From: Chloroflexi bacterium 54-19
GTDB taxonomy: Bacteria; Chloroflexota; Chloroflexia; Chloroheliales; Chloroheliaceae
Length of the DNA stretch: 64,000 nt
Assembly (NCBI GenBank): GCA_001898225.1
Contig: MKTJ01000047.1
Location: 62,001 to 126,000 of the forward strand
Direction: 5' to 3'
In this document: piece after piece, positions 1 through 6,256 of the stretch
Layout: each line of letters starts with the position of its first letter
Position numbering within the stretch: position 1 is the stretch's first letter
Made by a program: the position numbers and the translations under genes
The notes under the pieces: generated by a model
Database searches by the model: none
Seen by the model: the letters and a program-made list of their open reading frames with translations, nothing else
Told to the model about the DNA's origin: nothing

Positions 1-942
1 CAAACCAGTAAGCTGGACGCCCTGGGCCGGACCTATAACCTGCTCGGCCTGATTGCGGTCCTGCGGGGTGACCTGGTGAAGGGCGACAACTACTGGAAGT
101 TGGCCCGTGAGAACGCCCAGCGGGCCGGGGACCTGGAACTGGCTTCGGGCATCCTGGGTAACCTGGGGGCGCTGGCGGTGCGGCAGGGCCGTCTTGAACT
201 GGCGATACGGTATTTCCACAGCACCGAAAATTCACCTAACCCGACCCATATTGCCAGTTCCCAGATAAACCTGGCCCAGGTGTTGTTGCAGCAGGGCGAC
301 TTTAACGGGGCCCTGGCCGAACTTCAGAAGGCAATAAACCTGGCCGTGTCGATTGGCTCGATGGCCCAGGTGGTCGAGGCTTACACGACGATGGGCTGGC
401 TCTACCTGGCAAACCGGAACTGGCAGGAGGCCGAACGCTGGCTGAACGAGGCCCTGGCCCGTTCCCAGGAGCTTAATAACCTTGAACGCGCGGCGACAGC
501 CCGGCTCTTTCGCTTCGAGCTTTTCCTGGAGCAGAGTTCGCTCGAACGGGCCGGGCACGAACAGGGGGCTGCGACCCGGCTGGTTCGCGAACTAGGCGAC
601 CCGCTGCTGGTCGGGCAACTCGAACGGCTCAACGGGCGGCTGGCTTACTTGCAGGGCGATTTCGGTATCGCCGGGCGGACTTTCGAGGCCAGCCTGGAAA
701 ACCTCGAACCGATTAAAGCCTTTTTGGAAATGTCGTACACGAAACTGTATTATGCCCGCTGTCTGCTTTCCGCTTACCACCAGAGCCAGGACCACAACCA
801 GCTTGAACGGGCGCGGGGTTTACTCATGCAGGCGGCCAGCACTTTCGATGCCTGTGGGGTGGTCCTTAAAAAAGAGGAGGCCGAAGCGGCCCTGCGCGAC
901 CTGGGCGAACCGGTTGCGGTATACAGCACATCCGCCAGGTGA
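1..942 (+). CDS. TPR protein, C-terminal part (5' end outside window)
   Basis: The frame is open from the first base of the window, so the true start lies upstream; the first in-window start-like codon is the GTG at 76. At least 313 residues are visible. They form a run of helix-turn-helix pairs with the TPR signature, for example LGNLGALAVRQGRLELAIRY and TTMGWLYLANRNWQEAERW, at about 40-residue spacing. No catalytic motif is visible. Such TPR tails commonly end large signalling proteins (LuxR/SARP-type regulators, ATPases or cyclases) in Chloroflexota, where they bind partner proteins; which head this one has cannot be seen. It ends 95 bp before a small NHLP-like gene. Confident for a TPR protein, not for its role. 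Confidence 0.8.
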   Translation, partial: QTSKLDALGRTYNLLGLIAVLRGDLVKGDNYWKLARENAQRAGDLELASGILGNLGALAVRQGRLELAIRYFHSTENSPNPTHIASSQINLAQVLLQQGDFNGALAELQKAINLAVSIGSMAQVVEAYTTMGWLYLANRNWQEAERWLNEALARSQELNNLERAATARLFRFELFLEQSSLERAGHEQGAATRLVRELGDPLLVGQLERLNGRLAYLQGDFGIAGRTFEASLENLEPIKAFLEMSYTKLYYARCLLSAYHQSQDHNQLERARGLLMQAASTFDACGVVLKKEEAEAALRDLGEPVAVYSTSAR

Positions 943-1037
943 CATGGCGCATACCTTACCGGGGCAGGTGATTTTACAATGGGAAAAGCGGTTATCCTTT
1001 TAGAGGTTTAGTTTTTCTTTAGTAAGGAGGTTTTCTG

Positions 1038-1256
1038 ATGGCAAGTGAAGGCTTACGGGCCCTTATCGCCAGGGCCAATAATGACAAACAATTCCTGCGG
1101 GAGTTGTTAGCCGACCCTGAAGGCGCGGTAAAGGCGGGTGGTTTCGAGCTTTCAGCGGAAGAAATGGAAGCGGTCAAGAGCCAGTACCAGGGTCAGCTTA
1201 CCGACGAGCAACTTGAAAACCGGGTCAGCAAAGCCTGGTTCCGGGTCGGTCCCTAG
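1038..1256 (+). CDS. NHLP/Nif11-like leader-type small protein (Os1348-like)
   Basis: A 72-residue protein starting at ATG 1038 behind a strong AAGGAGG site at about 1024-1030. Its middle, NDKQFLRELLADPEGAVKAG followed by an LSAEEMEAVKS helix, resembles the alpha-helical leader fold of the nitrile-hydratase-like (NHLP), Nif11 and Os1348 families. In other bacteria these are leader parts of ribosomally made modified peptides or free-standing small proteins. There is no Gly-Gly cleavage motif and no Cys-, Ser- or Thr-rich core; the C-terminus is LENRVSKAWFRVGP. No modification enzyme or peptidase/exporter is nearby, so a peptide natural product is not supported here. It has its own strong terminator and is probably monocistronic. 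Confidence 0.7.
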   Translation: MASEGLRALIARANNDKQFLRELLADPEGAVKAGGFELSAEEMEAVKSQYQGQLTDEQLENRVSKAWFRVGP

Positions 1257-1271
1257 TAAATAATTTTGAAG

Positions 1272-1305
1272 AAAAAGCGTCCTGCGGGGCGCTTTTTGCT
1301 TTTTC
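1272..1305 (+). terminator. Intrinsic terminator after the NHLP-like gene
   Basis: AAAAAGCG (1272-1279) pairs with CGCTTTTT (1290-1297) around a 10-nt loop, followed by GCTTTTTC. It lies 15 bp after the stop codon. Confidence 0.85.
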
Positions 1306-1346
1306 AATGGGTTTATTAAGGTTCTGTAACATCTCCCTTAAACCTA

Positions 1347-1375
1347 TTAACACGCCTTCCGGCCTGTGCTATAGT
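1347..1375 (+). promoter_or_regulatory. Sigma70-type promoter, extended -10
   Basis: TTAACA (1347-1352), 17-bp spacer, TATAGT (1370-1375) preceded by TGC. It points at the DUF2378-like gene starting at 1487 and would give a leader of about 105 nt. Confidence 0.55.
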
Positions 1376-1486
1376 GCTGGTAAGTTTTTCGACCATTCCT
1401 GTTTGTCAGTTACAAAATAGACTAAATTTCTTTCATGAAAAGAATGTCCCTGGGATTTTGAACAGGGTTTCGAGTGTGGTAAAAAG

Positions 1487-2041
1487 ATGTTAAATACCTC
1501 AAGAGAAGTGGCAATCACCGGGAATAGTATTAAGGCGTTATTTACCGGTCTGAAACTGGCCGATAAACCGGTCATATTTCAAGAAACCCTCGACCGGTTT
1601 AACGTGACTTATCCCAATATAGGTAGTTCTTTCCCTTTTGACCGTTACCTGGAAATGGTGGACTGGCTCCGCCGCCAGCTTTTCCCCTTCAAAAGCGAAG
1701 CTGCCGGGTTCGAGCAGATTGGCCGGGCGGTGACCCGCGGCTTTTTCGAGGGCGCTGCCGGATCGGTCCTGAAGATGAGTATCAAGGTCATGGGCGCCCA
1801 ACGCTCGGTGCCGCTTTTCTTTCGGGTAGCGGGTGGCGCGGTGCCTTTTGGAAGGTTCGAGGTAGTCGAGAATAAACCGCGTTATATCCGGGCGATTCTC
1901 TATAATGTGCCCGGTTCGCCCGAAATCATGCGCGGTATGAGCCTTGAAGCTATGGAAGCGACCGCTAGCAAGAATCCTACGGTCACATATAAGAAGTTAA
2001 ACCCCGACGATACCGAGTTTGTGGCTCGCTGGCTAGATTGA
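1487..2041 (+). CDS. DUF2378-like protein
   Basis: A 184-residue protein without signal peptide or membrane segment. It resembles the DUF2378/TIGR02265 family, best known from Myxococcales and also seen in Chloroflexota. Recognisable parts are an N-terminal SIKALFTGLK stretch, an FPFDRYLEMVDWLRRQLFP helix and an IGRAVTRGFFEGAAGSVLKM segment. The family has no established biochemical function. The ATG at 1487 has only a weak AAAAAG upstream, and a promoter is visible at 1347-1375. The gene ends 16 bp from the convergent alpha/beta hydrolase stop, with no terminator between them. Family assignment is by motif resemblance only. Confidence 0.6.
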   Translation: MLNTSREVAITGNSIKALFTGLKLADKPVIFQETLDRFNVTYPNIGSSFPFDRYLEMVDWLRRQLFPFKSEAAGFEQIGRAVTRGFFEGAAGSVLKMSIKVMGAQRSVPLFFRVAGGAVPFGRFEVVENKPRYIRAILYNVPGSPEIMRGMSLEAMEATASKNPTVTYKKLNPDDTEFVARWLD

Positions 2042-2057
2042 GCGCATCGGGCCAGCC

Positions 2058-2948
2058 TTAGCCTAACGCCACTTGCAAATGCTCCTGGATGAGGGCAAGG
2101 GTCTCCTGGGGCGCTTCTTCCAGCACCCAGTGAGTGTAGCCGGGTAACTCCACTTTTTTGAAATAGCCCTGGCAAAACCGGGCTGTTTCTTCCCAGGCTT
2201 CCGGCACGAAAGCGAAGTCGTTGCCACCGTAGAAAAGCAGGATGGGCATCTGGAGGGGTGGGAAATCGGTCGCTCTTTCGGAATAGACGCTGGCCGGGCT
2301 GCTGTTGAGCCGGTAATAGTTGAAAGCCGCAGCAAGTTGGCCGGGTTGAGCCAGCATCCGTAAATATTCCTGGCGGTCTTCCTCGCTGAAGGTGCCGGGG
2401 CGGGGTTGCCTGAACATTATATAATCCATAAATTCTTCAAGATTCTGGCCGATGACCCGCTCGGCCACTCCCTCGGCCTGGAAAAGCCAGATATACCAGC
2501 TTCTTTGCATTTGCCGGGGCCGTTGTAGGCTGTCGCGGAAGGCGGTCGGGTGGGGAATATCCACCACCACAAAGCGTTTAACCTTTTGGGGATAGAAAGT
2601 GGCGAAAAGCCAGCTTATCGCCCCGCCCCAGTCGTGCGCCACCAGGTTAGCCGAATCCCAGCCGAAATGGTTATAAATTGCGTTTATATCGTTTACGAGG
2701 TTGAGCATGCGGTAGGCATCGGGGGCAGAGGGCCGGTCGGAGAGGTTATAGCCGCGCAGGTCCGGCGCGACGACCCGGTAGCCCTGCCGGGCCAGTTCTG
2801 GTAGGTGCCGCCGCCACAGGTATGACGATTGGGGAAAGCCGTGCAGTAACAGCACCGGCTCACCTTCGACCGGGCCGCTTGCTACAAAATGCAATTTTAT
2901 CTCCCCGCTCTGAATGAAGCCTTCTTCCTTGAACCACTTCTCAGCCAT
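2058..2948 (-). CDS. Alpha/beta hydrolase, epoxide hydrolase/dehalogenase-like
   Basis: A 296-residue soluble alpha/beta-hydrolase. The oxyanion motif HGFPQSSYLW is near residue 36. The nucleophile elbow VAHDWGGA carries Asp, not Ser, as nucleophile, which is typical of soluble epoxide hydrolases and haloalkane dehalogenases. A late Asp in GGNDFAF and a His in GYTHWVLEEAP complete a plausible triad. The DLRGYNLSDRP strand-turn is also typical of the epoxide hydrolase branch. The likely reaction is hydrolysis of an epoxide or a C-halogen bond; the substrate is unknown. Start ATG 2946-2948 has AAGGAATA upstream. It lies 13 bp downstream of a PIN-toxin remnant on the same strand. Confidence 0.85.
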   Translation of the reverse strand: MAEKWFKEEGFIQSGEIKLHFVASGPVEGEPVLLLHGFPQSSYLWRRHLPELARQGYRVVAPDLRGYNLSDRPSAPDAYRMLNLVNDINAIYNHFGWDSANLVAHDWGGAISWLFATFYPQKVKRFVVVDIPHPTAFRDSLQRPRQMQRSWYIWLFQAEGVAERVIGQNLEEFMDYIMFRQPRPGTFSEEDRQEYLRMLAQPGQLAAAFNYYRLNSSPASVYSERATDFPPLQMPILLFYGGNDFAFVPEAWEETARFCQGYFKKVELPGYTHWVLEEAPQETLALIQEHLQVALG

Positions 2949-2961
2949 TTTTATTCCTTAT

Positions 2962-3054
2962 TTAGGGGTAGTTTTCAGGGTTTTCAACGGTGAATCCGCG
3001 AGCTTGTGCCACCTGTAATAATTGCCTATCCGAGCTTACAAAACAGAAATGCCA
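2962..3054 (-). pseudogene. Remnant of a PIN-domain (VapC-like) toxin, C-terminus only
   Basis: Directly after the stop codon of the 60-residue gene, and in the same reading frame, 30 further codons read WHFCFVSSDRQLLQVAQARG then FTVENPENYP and a stop at 2962-2964. This matches the usual C-terminal end of PIN-domain ribonucleases: a strand, the last conserved acidic residue in SSDR, a helix, then a G-x-x-V-x-N-P-type strand. No start codon and no N-terminal half with the first catalytic Asp is present, so this is a truncated toxin gene. The upstream small genes are then probably what is left of its antitoxin side. The assignment is by pattern over a short stretch. Confidence 0.5.
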
Positions 3055-3237
3055 TTAAAACCGGTCCTCACGGTCCTCATCAATGTATTCCGTTATTGTC
3101 CTTGGTAAAGTAGGAAGCTCACCTTTAACTTCGCCTGTGTCAAGCTCCGCCAATTCCTCCGTGGAAAGAAACGAAAAAAGAAGTTTCTTCAAGTCCTGTG
3201 AGGAAAGGCGGTAACCCACTTTTAGCAAACTTTCCAT
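3055..3237 (-). CDS. Small protein, possible antitoxin-like remnant
   Basis: A 60-residue acidic protein starting MESLLKVGYRLSSQDLKKLL and ending TITEYIDEDREDRF. Its ATG lies inside the end of the upstream 51-residue gene with a 16-nt overlap, which suggests translational coupling. I do not recognise its family. The helical N-terminus, charged C-terminus and the PIN-toxin remnant immediately after its stop are what would be expected of an antitoxin, or of a deletion joint between antitoxin and toxin. It may no longer be functional. Confidence that it is translated is moderate. Confidence 0.4.
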   Translation of the reverse strand: MESLLKVGYRLSSQDLKKLLFSFLSTEELAELDTGEVKGELPTLPRTITEYIDEDREDRF

Positions 3238-3377
3238 CTTTCATCATCCCCTGAAGGGCTTTGAGTTGCAGTATTATCTTCTTCCAGTTTTTCCGAAACA
3301 TGGTCTTGAATAACTCTTAAATCCGCTTTGGAAAGAGTATCTATATCGGATATTATTTGTTCTAATTTCGCGGTCAT
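3222..3377 (-). CDS. Small protein of 51 residues, antitoxin-like
   Basis: ATG at 3375-3377, TAA at 3222-3224. The product begins MTAKLEQIISDIDTLSKADL, a pattern (short helix, then Leu-Ser-x-x-Asp/Glu-Leu and a second helix) common in small antitoxins encoded before PIN toxins. It ends DDERWKVC, and its last 16 nt overlap the next small gene in another frame. GTGAGAAG upstream is a fair ribosome site. The gap to the HerA-like gene on the same strand is 38 bp, so it may be read through from that operon. The function is inferred only from layout and the toxin remnant downstream. Confidence 0.45.
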   Translation of the reverse strand: MTAKLEQIISDIDTLSKADLRVIQDHVSEKLEEDNTATQSPSGDDERWKVC

Positions 3378-3415
3378 AATTTACTTCTCACTTCTTAACC
3401 TTAATTCGCAAAAGC

Positions 3416-5176
3416 CTAGCCGAAAAGGTCGGCCTTATCTTTTTCGATTTGCGCCTCGTCCTGCTTTTTCATCCATTCTTCAAAAGACTCGCGGTTGTCG
3501 TCGCCCTCGGTATCAGCATGCCCATTACCGTTGGTGGGGCGGACGAAAGCCGGGAGCGACGATTGGCCGTGCGTAATGGCCCGGTAGAAAATCTCGTCAA
3601 AGGGCCGGGTCCGAATGACCACCGGCATAGGCGAGGCGTGACCCAGAAGAAGGGCTTGCTGGCGGCTGTCGAGCGAGGCCAGGACCGTTTTAAGACCCGC
3701 GCTGCCGCTTACCCCCGTAAAGACCGCATCAATATCGCGCTCGTCATTAATCAGGGCTACGATGCGGGTGCCGATTTGCGACAACACTTCCGAGTCGATG
3801 CTGCTGGGTCGCTGGTCCACCACCAGGAGCGTCACGTAATACTTGCGCATTTCGCGGGCAATCGTGCCGAAAATGGTCTGCCCGGCGACTTCCGGCGTCA
3901 GGAATTTGTGGGCTTCCTCGATGGTAATCATCACGCGGCGCGGTTCGTCCTGGGCTTGCTGGGTCCGTTTGTAGCGTTCGGTCAACTCTTTGTATTTTTT
4001 GTGGATGCTGCGCGTGATGATGTTCGCCACCAGCATATAGCTCAACAAATCGTCCTGCCCGCCAAACTGGACAATTACGTGCCGCCCCGCCGCCAGGGCC
4101 GCCACCATATCGTCAATCACGCGCAGGCTGCGCAGATTTTTCTCGACAAACGGCATCCGTTCGATAGCGCCGAGTTTGCGTTTGAGGGCCGTAATCGAGT
4201 TGCTGTTAGCCCCATTCGTTTCGCAGAATTCCTTGAGCGCCTCGCCATCCATATTAAGAAGGGTTTCCATCCAGCGGTCGCCAAACTTGTTTTGCAGGAT
4301 GTAGGCCGACTCGGCGGCGGTCGCGTTGAGTTGCAACTCGTTGCGCAGCAAGAGAATATCTTCCACGTCGATATGGTTCATGCCGATTACGATGTCGCCA
4401 TCGGCCACGGTAGCGCGCTGCTCCCGGTTTTTGTCGCCCGGACGGCGGTCGCGCACCGCGTAGACCATCACCCGCGAACCAAAGAGGTCGCGCAAGCCCT
4501 TGATTTGCTGGCCGGAGTACTCGCCTTTGGTGACGCTGCCGTACTCGTTGTGCATATCGAAGACCAGGTTGGAGCAGGTGTTGGAGCGAATCAGGCCCGA
4601 CAGGATAAGGCGGGTCAGGACGCTCTTGCCGGTGCCGCTCTTGCCAAAGATGCCGTTGGAGCGCTCCACAAAGCGTTCGAGGTCGAGGCAGACATCAATA
4701 TCCATATCGAGCGGTTGGCCGACCGCGAATTTGTGGCCGTTCTCTGCTATATTCTCCTGGCCGAAGACCTGCTCGAAATCGGCTTCCTCGGCGATAAAGA
4801 CCGGGGCGAAATGACTTGGCACCGAGCGGACCGGGCGGGGTTGGTCTTCGCCGTTCTGGAGCGAAAGCGAGGGCTGGATGTGGGCGTTCCCATAGGTGTA
4901 CACCCCATGTAAAACCTCGCGCAAGAGCGACGAGCCGGTGTCATCCGGGTAGGGCGGGTCGAGCAGGACCGAGTCCGAGGTTGCACCGAGGGTTACATCG
5001 GTCAGGAGGCCAAAGAAACGGACGCCCTCGCATTCTACCGCTATAAACTGGCCGGTCTGGATTTTTTCGAGGGGCGTGAGGGTCCGAATCCGGGCTTCGA
5101 CGCCTTTTGCCAGCGAACCGGCGGTAATCACCCCCAGGAATTTTTCCGGCTTGCGGCGGGTCTGGTCATACATCAT
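3416..5176 (-). CDS. HerA-type DNA translocase/ATPase
   Basis: A 586-residue protein of the HerA/FtsK superfamily. The N-terminus, from about residue 12, is a HAS-barrel-like beta domain (KFLGVITAGSLAKGVEARI). Walker A is GKSGTGKS near residues 178-185, followed by VFDMHNEYG near 205. Walker B is VMITIEEAHKF around 415-425, and VVDQRPSSIDSEVLSQIGTR near 452-471 matches the conserved HerA segment containing a polar sensor. HerA forms hexameric rings that pump double-stranded DNA, usually with the NurA nuclease in end resection or in defence systems. No nurA is visible here; its partner is the HAS-barrel protein whose stop overlaps this start (ATGA, 5173-5176). Confidence 0.85.
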   Translation of the reverse strand: MMYDQTRRKPEKFLGVITAGSLAKGVEARIRTLTPLEKIQTGQFIAVECEGVRFFGLLTDVTLGATSDSVLLDPPYPDDTGSSLLREVLHGVYTYGNAHIQPSLSLQNGEDQPRPVRSVPSHFAPVFIAEEADFEQVFGQENIAENGHKFAVGQPLDMDIDVCLDLERFVERSNGIFGKSGTGKSVLTRLILSGLIRSNTCSNLVFDMHNEYGSVTKGEYSGQQIKGLRDLFGSRVMVYAVRDRRPGDKNREQRATVADGDIVIGMNHIDVEDILLLRNELQLNATAAESAYILQNKFGDRWMETLLNMDGEALKEFCETNGANSNSITALKRKLGAIERMPFVEKNLRSLRVIDDMVAALAAGRHVIVQFGGQDDLLSYMLVANIITRSIHKKYKELTERYKRTQQAQDEPRRVMITIEEAHKFLTPEVAGQTIFGTIAREMRKYYVTLLVVDQRPSSIDSEVLSQIGTRIVALINDERDIDAVFTGVSGSAGLKTVLASLDSRQQALLLGHASPMPVVIRTRPFDEIFYRAITHGQSSLPAFVRPTNGNGHADTEGDDNRESFEEWMKKQDEAQIEKDKADLFG

Positions 5177-5871
5177 ACTTGCGCTCCCTCACACTTCTCG
5201 ACAATGATTTTAAAACGGTCGTAATCCTGTTTCAGGGTCCGGGCCAGGTAGCGCAGACTTTCTACCAGGAACATCCGACCGGCGGCCTCGCGGGCGCGAG
5301 TGGCCCGGCGTAAGATGGCCGCAATCAGTTCTTCTGCCGGGACCTGGGGCGCTTCCAGGATGGCCCGCAAATAACTTTTATCCTCGGTAAAGGCGACCAG
5401 GGTCGCGTCCGAGCAGAGCGTCACGCTGTAGTGCAGGGGCGGCGGATAATCGGGAAAGACGTAGGAAAAAGAGCGGCGACCGCTACTCGTAACTTTGGAA
5501 CAGCCCAGCACCAGCACGCCAAACTCGGTCTTCAAGAGGCGCGACAACTGCGGGTTATCAATATAGACCTGCTCATCGCTTTTGGCCGGTAAGCCGCCCC
5601 CTCGCGTGGCGGCCCGGCGACCGGGGTCGAGACCACCGGTAGCGATATGGTAAACCGCCCCGAAAATTTCGTTGTTGCCCGCCCGGTCCCGCACCCGGAC
5701 GAGCCCACCGAACGGAGGCGGTTCATCCAGTTTGTAGGTGTGGGCCATAAACCCGGTCAGGCTGGTTTCGACGACCTCGCCCACCGTCGGTTCGGTCGGG
5801 TTGAGTTCGGCGGGTTTGGCTGGGGTTTCGGTTGGGAAAAGATTGCGGGTTGATAGGAATGATTCAGTCAT
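5173..5871 (-). CDS. HAS-barrel protein coupled to the HerA-type ATPase
   Basis: A 232-residue protein. After a Pro/Thr-rich N-terminal 30 residues it has a beta-rich segment, VGEVVETSLTGFMAHTYKLD and then GGLVRVRDRAGNNEIFGAVY, that looks like the HAS-barrel found at the N-terminus of HerA proteins. The remaining 150 residues, with PVPAEELIAAILRRATRARE and a C-terminal helix, are unrecognised. It is the first gene of a two-gene operon, with a 4-nt ATGA overlap into the ATPase. A free HAS-barrel subunit beside HerA suggests an accessory or clamp subunit for the hexamer; this is inference from position. A leftward promoter lies at 5931-5939. Confidence 0.65.
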   Translation of the reverse strand: MTESFLSTRNLFPTETPAKPAELNPTEPTVGEVVETSLTGFMAHTYKLDEPPPFGGLVRVRDRAGNNEIFGAVYHIATGGLDPGRRAATRGGGLPAKSDEQVYIDNPQLSRLLKTEFGVLVLGCSKVTSSGRRSFSYVFPDYPPPLHYSVTLCSDATLVAFTEDKSYLRAILEAPQVPAEELIAAILRRATRAREAAGRMFLVESLRYLARTLKQDYDRFKIIVEKCEGAQV

Positions 5872-5930
5872 GCGGTTTGCCTCTGTTAAGCGTGTATGGT
5901 CTGGAAGGGCCGTGTGGGCCTTGATATTTT

Positions 5931-5939
5931 ATTATAACA
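5931..5939 (-). promoter_or_regulatory. Extended -10 promoter of the HAS-barrel/HerA operon
   Basis: Reading leftward: TGTTATAAT (TG at 5938-5939, TATAAT at 5931-5936). No good -35 is visible. It lies about 60 bp before the ATG at 5871. The rest of the 5872-6256 gap holds only this promoter and the rightward one at 6184-6192; no gene was seen there. Confidence 0.6.
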
Positions 5940-6183
5940 TAATCCTTTAAGGTGACCCTGTAATGTAACCCCAACATGGGCTGTTCTTTCAAAACCCTGC
6001 CACCATATGTTGAGTAACCCGACAAGTGGACCCGTAAGTAAGAAGGTAGAGGCTGGTTTGCGTTTCAGGCTAAAAACCAACCACCCTGCAATTTTAAAAC
6101 TTTCCATAAGAATCGGCGTTAATTAATTTAAGAGCCGCTTTTTCCAGGCAACTAACAGCGCCTAATCGGAAAAAGAGCGGTTG

Positions 6184-6192
6184 TGCTATAAT
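6184..6192 (+). promoter_or_regulatory. Extended -10 promoter of the large membrane-protein gene
   Basis: TGCTATAAT with TATAAT at 6187-6192. No clear -35. It lies 65 bp upstream of the TTG start at 6257. Confidence 0.55.
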
Positions 6193-6256
6193 CACCTGCA
6201 ATTGCCGGAGCTTTGCTCGCGGCGGATTTGTTCTGTTATGTCACAGGAGGATTTTT

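Noticed and set aside
3449..4912. 487-codon open frame on the plus strand across the HerA-type gene
   Set aside because: Opposite a gene with intact Walker motifs; no recognisable domain and no ribosome site.
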